Positions 25,757-33,716 of a DNA stretch of 64,000 nucleotides are shown in pieces (positions within the stretch are counted from its first letter, which is position 1; every line of letters begins with the position of its first letter). The stretch covers positions 124,001 through 188,000 of the forward strand of contig MHZT01000013.1 of NCBI GenBank assembly GCA_001828855.1, in the 5' to 3' direction. A program made the translations under genes and the position numbers. The notes beneath the pieces are model-generated. The model ran no database searches. It was not told the origin of the DNA and saw only the letters and a program-made list of their open reading frames with translations. The DNA is from Rhodobacterales bacterium RIFCSPHIGHO2_02_FULL_62_130 (GTDB taxonomy: Bacteria; Pseudomonadota; Alphaproteobacteria; Rhodobacterales; Rhodobacteraceae).

Positions 25757-26953
25757 TTATTCTGCTGCGATACGGGCGGCGGCGGGAATGCGGCCTTCGG
25801 TGTAATAGGCCAGTGCTGCCCCCACACCCGATCCGAACTCGATCTTCACACCGGCTTCGGCAAGGCTGGCTTCGGCGATGGACAGGGCGGTCAGCGTCAT
25901 GCCTTCGTTCAGATCGCCCAAGTGGCCGATGCGGAAAACCTTGCCCGCCAGACGCGCCAGACCCGACCCGAAAGAGGTGTTGTAGCGGGTATAGGCGATG
26001 CGCAGCACCTCTCGCGCGTCGATATCGCCGGTTTTGATCGCCGAAACCGTGTTGGAATACAGCGACGGGCTTTCCGCGCACAGCTCCAACCCCCAGGCCG
26101 CGATGCCGCGCCGCACGCCTTCGGCAAGGCGGGCATGGCGGGCAAAGACGTTCTCCAGCCCTTCGCCAAGCAGGCGGTCCAGCGATTTCCGCATCCCGTG
26201 CAGCAGTTGGGTGGGGGGCGTATGCGGGAAATAGCCGTTGGCGTTCATCGCCAGCATGTCCTTGAAATCATAGAACACACGGCGCGAGGTGCAGGTTTTC
26301 GATGCCGCGATGGCCTTCTGGCTGGCCCCCAGAATTCCCAGACCCGCTGGCAGCATCAGCCCCTTTTGCGTGCCGGTCACCGCCAGATCGACGCCCCATT
26401 CGTCCATTCGGAAGTCGATCGAGCCGACCGAGGACACACCGTCCACGAACAGAAGCGCGTTGTGGAAGCATTCGTCCATCACACGCCGCACCGCCGCCAC
26501 GTCCGAGGTCACGCCGGTTGCGGTCTCGTTATGGGTCACGAAGACGGCTTTGATCTTGTCAGCCTTGTCCGCGCCAAGGATACGGGCAAATTCTGCCACC
26601 GGCACGCCCGCGCCCCAGGCCACATCGACCGTGATCACGTTCAGGCCCAGCCGCTCGGCCATATCAGCCCAAAGGGTCGAGAATTGGCCATGCCGTGCCA
26701 TCAGCACCGTATCGCCTACGTTCAGCGTATTGGTGATCGCGGCTTCCCACGCAGAGCACCCCGATCCGGGGAAGAACATCACTTCGGCGGTCGTTGTCTT
26801 GAAAACCTTTTTCATATCCCGGAACAGATCCAGCGTCAGATCACCGAAATCGGCGGCGCGCATGTCCTGCATCGGCACGTTCATCGCTTGGCGCACCACT
26901 TCGGGAACGTTGGTGGGGCCGGGGATGTAAAGATGGGTGATGCCGGTTTTCAT
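25757..26953 (-). CDS. sgaA: Serine-glyoxylate aminotransferase
   Basis: A 398-residue class V PLP aminotransferase. The PLP lysine is Lys197 in AVTGTQKGLMLPAG; HLYIPGPTNVPEVVRQAMNVPMQDMRAADFG at the N terminus is typical of bacterial SgaA. It converts serine plus glyoxylate into hydroxypyruvate plus glycine, the entry step of the serine cycle. It heads the operon sgaA-mcl-mtkA-mtkB. Its promoter shares a 155-bp AT-rich divergent region with the ScfR-type regulator, which carries several TGTAA/TTACA half-sites. Hydroxypyruvate reductase, glycerate kinase and glyA are not in the window. Confidence 0.92.
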   Translation of the reverse strand: MKTGITHLYIPGPTNVPEVVRQAMNVPMQDMRAADFGDLTLDLFRDMKKVFKTTTAEVMFFPGSGCSAWEAAITNTLNVGDTVLMARHGQFSTLWADMAERLGLNVITVDVAWGAGVPVAEFARILGADKADKIKAVFVTHNETATGVTSDVAAVRRVMDECFHNALLFVDGVSSVGSIDFRMDEWGVDLAVTGTQKGLMLPAGLGILGASQKAIAASKTCTSRRVFYDFKDMLAMNANGYFPHTPPTQLLHGMRKSLDRLLGEGLENVFARHARLAEGVRRGIAAWGLELCAESPSLYSNTVSAIKTGDIDAREVLRIAYTRYNTSFGSGLARLAGKVFRIGHLGDLNEGMTLTALSIAEASLAEAGVKIEFGSGVGAALAYYTEGRIPAAARIAAE

Positions 26954-27032
26954 TGTGCCTCCTGTGGGTCAATCTTCTTGCCTATAGGGATGGCACCGAT
27001 TGTTTTTTGTGCAAAATGAAAGCGGGTTCTGC

Positions 27033-27078
27033 TGTAAATGCGAGAATTTACATAATTCACTTTATGTAATAATGTAAA
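27033..27078. promoter_or_regulatory. TGTAAAT-type inverted repeats between sgaA and the ScfR gene
   Basis: Overlapping symmetric sites in an AT-rich divergent region: TGTAAAT at 27033 with ATTTACA at 27046 (6-base spacer), then TTACATAA at 27048 with TTATGTAA at 27062 (6-base spacer), then AATGTAAA at 27071. An additional TTTTG-TG-CAAAA word lies near 27005. They are good candidates for regulator binding and for the two divergent promoters. Confidence 0.6.
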
Positions 27079-27108
27079 AATAACAGAAGCAACTTTGTGT
27101 GCGGTGGT

Positions 27109-28509
27109 ATGCAGAAAACCTTTATCGGGCCGCATCTGCGGCGCTTGCGGATCGAGAGGGCTGAAACCCAAGGCATGATGGCCAAGGCGCTGGGAATCTC
27201 GCCTGCCTATGTCAACCTGTTGGAAAACAACCAAAGATCTGTATCCGTCGCGGTGATGCTGCGGCTGTTCGAGGTCTATGGCGTTGATTGGCGCGACATC
27301 GCCGAGGATGATGACACTTCGGTTCTGGCGGATTTGCGCGGGGTTATGCAGGACCCGATTTTTGCACAGGACCGCCCGGATTTGCAGCAGCTACGCGCGG
27401 CTTTGGTTCACAGTCCGGCGCTGGCGCAGGCAATGCTGCGGTTGCATCGTGCCTATCAGGCTGCAACCGATCAGCTTTTGTCGCTGGCCGAGGGTGGTGA
27501 TCCGGTAGTGGCCTCAACCACGCCGGAAGCAGCGGTTCACGACTATTTCCGCCGCAACCGCAACCACTTCCGCGAGTTGGAAGAGGTGGCCGAAGTGTTC
27601 TGGGGGGCTGAGCCGGTTGAGCGCGACGAGATTTATACCGCCCTGAAGCACCGCCTGCGCGCGCGGTTGGGAATCACCGTGCGACTGGTGCAGGTGCGCG
27701 ATTTGCCCGGCACCTTGCGGCAATATGATGCCGCGCGGCACGAAATCCTGCTCTCCGAGGCGCTGGATCACACCAATCGCATCTTTCAACTGGTACATAT
27801 GGCAGGGCTGCTGGAGCAGCGCGCTGTTCTGGACGGGTTGATTGCCCGCTCGGGCATTGCCGAGCCACGGGCGCAGGCGCGGCTGCGGGTGGAACTGGCA
27901 AACTATTTTGCCGCCGCTGTGCTGATGCCTTATGACGCCTTTCTGGCCGAGGCGCGGGCGACGAAATACGATCTGGACCATATCGCCACCCGATTCGGCG
28001 TCAGTTTTGAACAGGCCTGCCATCGTGCCACGACGCTTCAGCGCGAGGGCGCGCAAGGGGTTCCGTTCTTTTTCCTGCGGATCGACAAGGGCGGAAACGT
28101 CACCAAGCGCTTCAACGCGACAGGGTTTCATCTGGCGGAATATGGCGGGGCTTGCCCGCGTCTGGACGTTCACACCAGCTTTCGCACGCCGGGAAAGATC
28201 GTGCCGCAGTTTGTGGAAATGCCCGATACCAGTCAATACTTCGTCTTCTCGCGCACGGTGGACCGACCCACGTTTGAACGTCATGGGCAGGACAATAGGC
28301 TTGCCGTTGCAATGGGTTGCACCATCGAACACGCAGCCGAGATCGGCTATGCCGAGGCCTTTACCGTGTCGGGCGCGCGGATGGTTCAGATCGGGATCAA
28401 CTGCCGGATTTGCCCGCGCGCCAATTGCGATCAGCGCGCGCATCAGGCCACAGTTCTGGCGACGCCGGTGGATGAGCGCAGGCGGGGTGCGACGCGATTT
28501 GACAGTTAG
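27109..28509 (+). CDS. ScfR/RamB-type short-chain fatty acyl-CoA regulator (XRE family)
   Basis: A 466-residue regulator: an N-terminal XRE helix-turn-helix (about residues 9-65, RRLRIERAETQGMMAKALGISPAYVNLLENNQRS), a middle IrrE/ImmA-like domain (HTNRIFQLVHMAGLLEQ) and a C-terminal DUF2083 domain that ends with the cysteine motif INCRICPRANCDQRAHQ. Family members such as RamB and PccR respond to acyl-CoA levels and control acetate, propionate or glyoxylate-type pathways. Divergent placement from the sgaA-mcl-mtkAB operon points to control of C1/glyoxylate metabolism. The ATG at 27109 is chosen; a GTG 12 bases earlier is possible. The next gene, hpaE, has its own promoter. Confidence 0.85.
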   Translation: MQKTFIGPHLRRLRIERAETQGMMAKALGISPAYVNLLENNQRSVSVAVMLRLFEVYGVDWRDIAEDDDTSVLADLRGVMQDPIFAQDRPDLQQLRAALVHSPALAQAMLRLHRAYQAATDQLLSLAEGGDPVVASTTPEAAVHDYFRRNRNHFRELEEVAEVFWGAEPVERDEIYTALKHRLRARLGITVRLVQVRDLPGTLRQYDAARHEILLSEALDHTNRIFQLVHMAGLLEQRAVLDGLIARSGIAEPRAQARLRVELANYFAAAVLMPYDAFLAEARATKYDLDHIATRFGVSFEQACHRATTLQREGAQGVPFFFLRIDKGGNVTKRFNATGFHLAEYGGACPRLDVHTSFRTPGKIVPQFVEMPDTSQYFVFSRTVDRPTFERHGQDNRLAVAMGCTIEHAAEIGYAEAFTVSGARMVQIGINCRICPRANCDQRAHQATVLATPVDERRRGATRFDS

Positions 28510-28530
28510 GACCAAGCCCGAAGTTAAGAT

Positions 28531-28568
28531 TTGACAGCGGCTTTCAATTTACTTAACGTGCTAAGTAA
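28531..28568 (+). promoter_or_regulatory. Promoter with overlapping palindromic operator before hpaE
   Basis: A -35 box TTGACA (28531-28536), a 17-base spacer and a -10-like TAACGT (28554-28559). The near-perfect palindrome TTACTTAACGTGCTAAGTAA (28549-28568, seven paired bases each side) covers the -10 box. Such a layout suits a repressor; homoprotocatechuate genes are often under a MarR-type HpaR, but none is encoded in the window. Confidence 0.65.
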
Positions 28569-28587
28569 GTGAACGAGGAGAGTCGCC

Positions 28588-30096
28588 ATGTCCGATCTTG
28601 CAACCCATCTCGCCCGTCTTGACGGGCATCTGGCGCGGTTCCGCGATACCGGCATCCTGAACCTGATCAACGGGCAGTCGGTGGCGGGATCGGGCGGTAT
28701 GTTCGAGACCCGCTCGCCGGTCGATGAAAGTCTGATCGCGCAGGTCGCGCGGGGCGAGGCTGCGGATATTGACGCGGCGGCCAAGGCGGCGAAGGCGGCC
28801 TTTCCGGCTTGGGCGGCGATGGAGGGCGACAAACGCAAGGCCATCCTGCACCGCATCGCCGACCTGATCGAGGCGCGGGCCGAGGAAATTGCCCTGTGCG
28901 AATGCTGGGATACCGGGCAGGCCTATCGCTTTATGTCCAAGGCCGCCCTGCGCGGGGCCGAGAATTTCCGCTACTTCGCCGATCTGGCCCCGCTGGCGCG
29001 CGACGGGCAAAGCCTGCCGACCGCGACCCATCTGAACGTGACCTCGCGCAGCCCTATTGGCCCTGTCGGCGTCATTACCCCGTGGAACACACCGTTTATG
29101 TTGTCCACATGGAAGATCGCCCCTGCCTTGGCCGCGGGCTGCACCGTGGTCCATAAACCCGCCGAGTTCAGCCCGCTGACAGCGCGGATTCTGGCCGAGA
29201 TCTGCCACGAGGCGGGCCTGCCTGCGGGGGTTCTGAACCTTGTGAACGGCATGGGCGAGGGGGCGGGCAAAGCCCTGACCGAACATCCCGACATCAAGGC
29301 GATTGCCTTTGTGGGCGAGTCGAAAACCGGCTCGATGATCATGAAGCAGGGCGCCGATACGCTTAAGCGGGTGCATTTCGAACTTGGCGGCAAGAACCCC
29401 GTGGTGGTGTTTGACGACGCGGATTTTGAGCGTGCCTTGGATGCAGTGATCTTCATGATCTATTCGCTGAACGGTGAACGCTGCACCTCGTCCAGTCGTT
29501 TGCTGGTGCAGGATACCATTGCAGATCGTTTCCATGCCGCGCTGATTGCCCGCGTCAATAACATCAAGGTTGGCCATCCGCTTGATCCTGCAACAGAAAT
29601 CGGGCCGCTGATCCATAAGACCCATTTCGACAAGGTGACTTCTTATGTCGAAATCGGCCTTGCCGATGGTGCGACCCTTGCGGCGGGCGGCACCCGCGTG
29701 GGCGATGCAGGTTGGTTCGTGCGGCCAACCCTGTTCACGCAAGCCAGCCCGCAAATGCGGATCGCGCAGGAAGAGGTGTTCGGCCCCTTCCTGACCTCTC
29801 TGACCTTCACCTCCGAAGCACAGGCGCTGGAAATCGCCAATAACGTCGCCTACGGGCTGACCGGATATGTCTGGACCAACGACCTGACCCGCGCGCTGCG
29901 GTTTTCAGGCGCGCTTGAGGCGGGGATGATCTGGGTGAACTCGGAAAACGTGCGCCATTTGCCGACGCCTTTCGGCGGAGTGAAGGCATCGGGCATTGGC
30001 CGTGACGGCGCGCAATGGTCCTTCGAGTTTTACATGGAGACCAAGAACACGGCCTTCGCTTTGGGCCAGCACAAAATTCAACGGCTTGGAGCCTGA
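28588..30096 (+). CDS. hpaE: 5-carboxymethyl-2-hydroxymuconate semialdehyde dehydrogenase
   Basis: A 502-residue NAD-dependent aldehyde dehydrogenase. The catalytic Glu lies in FELGGKNPVVVF and the Cys in LNGERCTSSSRLLVQ; TPWNTPFMLSTWKIAPALAAGCTVVHKPAEFSP is the cofactor region. The C-terminus has MIWVNSENVRHLPTPFGGVKASGIGRDG, which is characteristic of HpaE. It oxidises the ring-cleavage product of homoprotocatechuate to the dicarboxylic acid. A GAGGAGAG ribosome site precedes the ATG. It leads a same-strand series with two ring-cleavage enzymes, hpaG and hpaH. Confidence 0.9.
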   Translation: MSDLATHLARLDGHLARFRDTGILNLINGQSVAGSGGMFETRSPVDESLIAQVARGEAADIDAAAKAAKAAFPAWAAMEGDKRKAILHRIADLIEARAEEIALCECWDTGQAYRFMSKAALRGAENFRYFADLAPLARDGQSLPTATHLNVTSRSPIGPVGVITPWNTPFMLSTWKIAPALAAGCTVVHKPAEFSPLTARILAEICHEAGLPAGVLNLVNGMGEGAGKALTEHPDIKAIAFVGESKTGSMIMKQGADTLKRVHFELGGKNPVVVFDDADFERALDAVIFMIYSLNGERCTSSSRLLVQDTIADRFHAALIARVNNIKVGHPLDPATEIGPLIHKTHFDKVTSYVEIGLADGATLAAGGTRVGDAGWFVRPTLFTQASPQMRIAQEEVFGPFLTSLTFTSEAQALEIANNVAYGLTGYVWTNDLTRALRFSGALEAGMIWVNSENVRHLPTPFGGVKASGIGRDGAQWSFEFYMETKNTAFALGQHKIQRLGA

Positions 30097-30127
30097 AGGG
30101 CGGTCGCGCCCCAAAAGGGAGGATGAA

Positions 30128-30979
30128 ATGGGCAAAATAGTTCTGGCCGCGAAATGCACGCATGTGCCGACGATGCTGATGTCTGAACAGGACGGCCCCG
30201 TGAAGGGCAAGCGGCAGGCGGCAATCGACGGGCATCTGGAAATCGGCCGCCGTGCCAAGGCGTTGGGCGTGGATACTGTCATCATCTGCGATACCCATTG
30301 GGTGATCAACGCAGGGTTCCACATCAACGCCAATGACCGCTTTCAAGGGCTGTTCACATCGAACGAATTTCCGCAGTTTATCCAGAACATGCCCTATGAT
30401 TACGAAGGCAATCCGGCGCTTGGCGATGCCATAGCCAAGGCCGCAAGTGATCTGGGCGTTTACACGCTGGCGCATCATCTGGATACGCTGGAGATGGAAT
30501 ACGGCACGCTGGTGCCGATGCGGTTCCTGTCCCGCGCACACCAGATGAAGGTGGTTTCGGTGGCGGCGTGGTGTACGGTGCATAGCCATGAGGAAAGCCG
30601 GGTGATCGGACAGGCGATCCGTCAGGCGGTCGAGGCCAGCGACAGCCGCGTGCTACTGATCGCCTCGGGGTCACTGTCGCACAAGATCTGGCCGAACAAG
30701 GATTACGCCGCCAACAACGGCACCTTCACCATTTCCAGCGAGTTCAACCGCCAGATGGATCTGCATGTGCTGGACATGTGGCAGCGCGGAGATCACGCCA
30801 CTTTCCTGAAAATGCTGCCGGATTATGCCGCCTTCTGCTGTGGTGAAGGGTCGATGCACGACACGGCCATGCTTTACGGCGCATTGGGCTGGGACACATA
30901 TGACGGCAAATGCGAGGTTGTGACCCCGTATTTCCCCTCCTCCGGCACTGGCCAGACCAACGTCATCTTCCCCGTCTAA
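30128..30979 (+). CDS. hpaD: 3,4-dihydroxyphenylacetate 2,3-dioxygenase, LigB (class III) type
   Basis: A 283-residue extradiol dioxygenase of the LigB fold, as in E. coli HpaD. The start MGKIVLAAKCTHVPTML has the conserved metal-site His; DTHWVINAGFHINA and GSLSHKIW supply further conserved His residues. It would open the ring of 3,4-dihydroxyphenylacetate next to the side chain. The ATG at 30128 follows GGGAGG. The next gene, 9 bases on, encodes a second, unrelated extradiol dioxygenase for apparently the same substrate, which makes this gene pair unusual. Homogeneous substrate use by both is inference. Confidence 0.83.
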   Translation: MGKIVLAAKCTHVPTMLMSEQDGPVKGKRQAAIDGHLEIGRRAKALGVDTVIICDTHWVINAGFHINANDRFQGLFTSNEFPQFIQNMPYDYEGNPALGDAIAKAASDLGVYTLAHHLDTLEMEYGTLVPMRFLSRAHQMKVVSVAAWCTVHSHEESRVIGQAIRQAVEASDSRVLLIASGSLSHKIWPNKDYAANNGTFTISSEFNRQMDLHVLDMWQRGDHATFLKMLPDYAAFCCGEGSMHDTAMLYGALGWDTYDGKCEVVTPYFPSSGTGQTNVIFPV

Positions 30980-30988
30980 GGAACAGCG

Positions 30989-31969
30989 ATGCCCATTCCC
31001 CCCGCCAATCTTTACCCGCCCTTCAACATCGTGCGGCTGTCCCATGTGGAATTGAACGTGACCGATCTGGCATGGTCGCGCGGCTTTTACGTTGACACGC
31101 TGGGCTTGCAGGTCAGCCATGAGGACGCCACCCACATCTATCTGCGGGCCTTGGAGGAACGCGGCCACCACTGCGTGATCCTGAAAAAGGCCGATGCCGG
31201 GTCGGTGGGGGTGCTGGGGTTCAAGCTGTGGGACGCGCCCGATCTGGACCGTGCGGAACACTGGTTCAAATCCAAGGGCCTGCCGGTGGCATGGATCGAG
31301 CGCCCCTTCATGGGCCGTGTGCTTCGCACCCGCGATCCGATGGGCATCCCGCTGGAGTTCTATGTCCAGATGGACCGCCTGCCGCCGATCCATCAGCAGT
31401 ATAAACTCTATCACGGCGTCAAGCCGCTGCGGATCGACCATTTCAATATGTTCAGCCCGAATGTGGATGCCTCGGTCGCGTTTTACGGCGAGATGGGCTT
31501 CCGCGTAACAGAATACACGGCGGATGAGGAAACGGGGCGCACTTGGGCTGCGTGGATGCACCGCAAGGGCGGTGTGCATGACGTCGCCTTTACCAATGGC
31601 ACCGGCCCGCGCCTGCACCATCTGGCCTTCTGGGTGCCGACACCCTTGAACATCATCGACCTGCTCGATCTGATGTCCACCACCGGCTATCTGGCCAATA
31701 TCGAACGCGGACCGGGGCGGCACGGGATTTCCAACGCGTTTTTCCTTTATATCCGCGACAAGGACGGCCACCGGACCGAGATCTATTGCTCGGATTATCA
31801 GACGGTTGACCCCGATCTGGAGCCGATCCGCTGGGATCTGAAAGACCCGCAGCGGCAGACGCTGTGGGGGGCTGCGGCTCCGCGAAGCTGGTTCGAACTG
31901 GGGTCAAGGTTTGACGGGGCTGATCTAGTGGAAAGTGATCTGAAGGCCCAGCCGATCATTGCGCCATAA
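30989..31969 (+). CDS. Homoprotocatechuate 2,3-dioxygenase, VOC (type I extradiol) type
   Basis: A 326-residue protein with two pairs of vicinal-oxygen-chelate modules. It resembles HPCD of Brevibacterium fuscum and MndD of Arthrobacter. Aligned from memory, the metal ligands are His151, His211 and Glu264, and second-sphere residues Asn153, Trp189, His197, Arg240, His245 and Tyr254 are all kept, with a constant offset of 3 after residue 190. The C-terminal RWDLKDPQRQTLWGAAAPRSW is also typical. It should perform the same cleavage as the preceding LigB-type enzyme. It is followed by a 95-bp gap with an intergenic repeat. Confidence 0.85.
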   Translation: MPIPPANLYPPFNIVRLSHVELNVTDLAWSRGFYVDTLGLQVSHEDATHIYLRALEERGHHCVILKKADAGSVGVLGFKLWDAPDLDRAEHWFKSKGLPVAWIERPFMGRVLRTRDPMGIPLEFYVQMDRLPPIHQQYKLYHGVKPLRIDHFNMFSPNVDASVAFYGEMGFRVTEYTADEETGRTWAAWMHRKGGVHDVAFTNGTGPRLHHLAFWVPTPLNIIDLLDLMSTTGYLANIERGPGRHGISNAFFLYIRDKDGHRTEIYCSDYQTVDPDLEPIRWDLKDPQRQTLWGAAAPRSWFELGSRFDGADLVESDLKAQPIIAP

Positions 31970-32014
31970 GCCAAGGCAGGGGGGCTGTCTGCCCCCTCTG
32001 GCCTGCGGCCATTC

Positions 32015-32044
32015 ACCCCCCGAGAGTATTTGGGCCAAGATGAA
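32015..32044. repeat. Diverged intergenic repeat inside the hpa gene series
   Basis: CCCCCCGAGAGTATTTGGGC followed by CAAGATGAA, a decayed reverse-orientation copy of the AAATACTCCC variant (CGGAG changed to CCGAG). It separates the VOC dioxygenase gene from hpaG. Confidence 0.6.
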
Positions 32045-32064
32045 GGGACCAGAAGAGGATGGAT

Positions 32065-32919
32065 ATGCGGTTTGCGACGGTTCTGGTAGATGGTGCGCGG
32101 CTTTACGGGGCGGTGACGGAGGCGGGCTTTGTCGCGCTGTCGGGGGATTTCCCGCAGTGGCAGAGTTTGCGCGATGTGATTGCGGCGGATGGGTTTGGCG
32201 CACTGGCGCAGGCGGCGCAGGGGCGGGCGGTGACGCATCCCTTTGGGGCGTTTGTCTGGGATATTCCGGTGCCGGACCCCGAAAAGATCATCTGCGTCGG
32301 TGTCAACTTTCCTGACCGCAATGCCGAGTATAAGGACGGGCAGGAAGCGCCACCGAACATGTCTTTGTTTCCGCGCTTTCCCCGCTCTTTCGTCGGACAT
32401 GAGGTGCCGCTGACCCGCCCGCCGGAAACCCCGCAACTGGACTACGAGGGCGAGATTGCCATCGTGATCGGCAAAGGCGGGCGGCGCATACCAGAGGCGC
32501 AGGCGCTGGGCCATATCGCGGCGTTGACCTTGTGCAATGAAGGTACGCTGCGTGATTGGGTGCGGCATGCCAAGTTCAACGTGACGCAGGGCAAGAACTG
32601 GGACGGGTCGGGCGCGATGGGGCCTTGGCTGGTGCCGTTCCGCGATGCGGCGCAGATTGTCGATGTGGGGCTGGAGACGCTTGTGAATGGCGAAGTGCGC
32701 CAGTCTGACCGAACGGGGCGGATGCTGTTTCCGGTCGCGCGGCAGATCGCTTATATCTCGACCTTTACGACGCTGGTGGCGGGCGACATCATTGTGACCG
32801 GCACGCCGACCGGGGCGGGCGCGCGGTTTGATCCGCCGCGCTGGCTGGTGCCGGGGGATTTGATCGAGGTGCGGGCCGAGGGTATCGGCTGTTTGCGGAA
32901 CGGAGTGCGCGACGAATGA
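32065..32919 (+). CDS. hpaG: Fumarylacetoacetate-hydrolase-family isomerase/decarboxylase
   Basis: A 284-residue FAH-family protein from the ATG at 32065, chosen because AGAGG lies 6 bases before it; the in-frame ATG 6 bases upstream is too close to that site. Core motifs are ICVGVNFPDRNAEYKD, the metal ligands in LDYEGEIAIVIGKGGRRIPE, and VTGTPTGAGARFDPPRWLVPGD. In the homoprotocatechuate route HpaG decarboxylates and isomerises the tricarboxylic intermediate to 2-oxohept-3-enedioate. Its last 4 bases overlap hpaH. E. coli HpaG is a tandem of two FAH domains; here there is only one, so a second FAH gene may be needed elsewhere. Confidence 0.8.
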   Translation: MRFATVLVDGARLYGAVTEAGFVALSGDFPQWQSLRDVIAADGFGALAQAAQGRAVTHPFGAFVWDIPVPDPEKIICVGVNFPDRNAEYKDGQEAPPNMSLFPRFPRSFVGHEVPLTRPPETPQLDYEGEIAIVIGKGGRRIPEAQALGHIAALTLCNEGTLRDWVRHAKFNVTQGKNWDGSGAMGPWLVPFRDAAQIVDVGLETLVNGEVRQSDRTGRMLFPVARQIAYISTFTTLVAGDIIVTGTPTGAGARFDPPRWLVPGDLIEVRAEGIGCLRNGVRDE

Positions 32920-33716
32920 CGCCGGATCAGATCAAGGCCGCCGCCGAGGCACTGTTTCAGGCCGAGGCGACGGGGGTGCAGATGGGGATGCTTAGCCTGA
33001 CCTATCCTGACATCACGCTGGACGATGCCTATGCGGTGCAGGCGGCTTTGGTGGCGCTGAAGCTGGATAGGGGCGCAAAGGTTGTGGGCTGGAAGATCGG
33101 CCTGACCAGCCGTGCGATGCAGCAGGCACTGAACATCACCACGCCGGATTCCGGGGTTTTGCTGGATAATATGGTGTTCGCCAGCGGCTCTACCGTGCCG
33201 AAAGGCCGCTTTATCCAGCCGCGTATCGAGGCCGAGATTGCCTTTGTCATGCAGGCCGATCTGGCGGGGGCGCATGTCACCCGCGCCGATGTGGTAGCAG
33301 CGACGGGCGCTGTAGTGCCAAGCCTTGAGATTCTGGACACTCGGATTTTGCGCGCCGATCCTGCGACGGGGCGCGCGCGGGTGATCTACGACACCGTTTC
33401 GGATAACGCCGCCAATGCGGGCATCGTGCTGGGGTCGCAGCGGCATCCGGTGGATGCCTTCGATCTGCGCTGGGTGGGTGCCATCGTGAAACGCGACGGG
33501 GTGGTTGAAGAAACCGGCCTTGGTGCGGGCGTGCTGGATGATCCGGTGACGGGCATCCTGTGGCTGGTCCACCGGCTTGCGCGCTATGGGCAGGGGCTGC
33601 GGGCGGGGGATATCGTGCTGTCAGGATCGTTCATCCGGCCAGTCGAGGCCCCTTCGGGCAGCCGGTTCGAGGCGGATTTCGGCGCGTTCGGACGGGTCGA
33701 GATCGCGTTTGGCTAG
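32916..33716 (+). CDS. hpaH: 2-oxohept-4-ene-1,7-dioate hydratase
   Basis: A 266-residue hydratase of the HpaH/MhpD family within the FAH superfamily. Seen are TLDDAYAVQAALVALKLDRGAKVVGWKIGLTSRAMQ, then RFIQPRIEAEIAFVM with the metal-binding acid, and GDIVLSGSFIRPVEAPSGSRFEADFG near the end. It adds water to 2-oxohept-4-enedioate before aldol cleavage. It overlaps hpaG by ATGA and converges with urtE, overlapping its stop by 4 bases. The aldolase HpaI, isomerase HpaF and hydroxylase HpaBC are not in the window. Confidence 0.88.
   Translation: MTPDQIKAAAEALFQAEATGVQMGMLSLTYPDITLDDAYAVQAALVALKLDRGAKVVGWKIGLTSRAMQQALNITTPDSGVLLDNMVFASGSTVPKGRFIQPRIEAEIAFVMQADLAGAHVTRADVVAATGAVVPSLEILDTRILRADPATGRARVIYDTVSDNAANAGIVLGSQRHPVDAFDLRWVGAIVKRDGVVEETGLGAGVLDDPVTGILWLVHRLARYGQGLRAGDIVLSGSFIRPVEAPSGSRFEADFGAFGRVEIAFG

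Noticed and set aside
24635-27019. A 794-codon plus-strand open frame opposite mcl and sgaA
   Set aside because: It is antisense to two clearly recognised genes, has an Arg/His/Gly-rich composition without domains, and is explained by high GC third positions.
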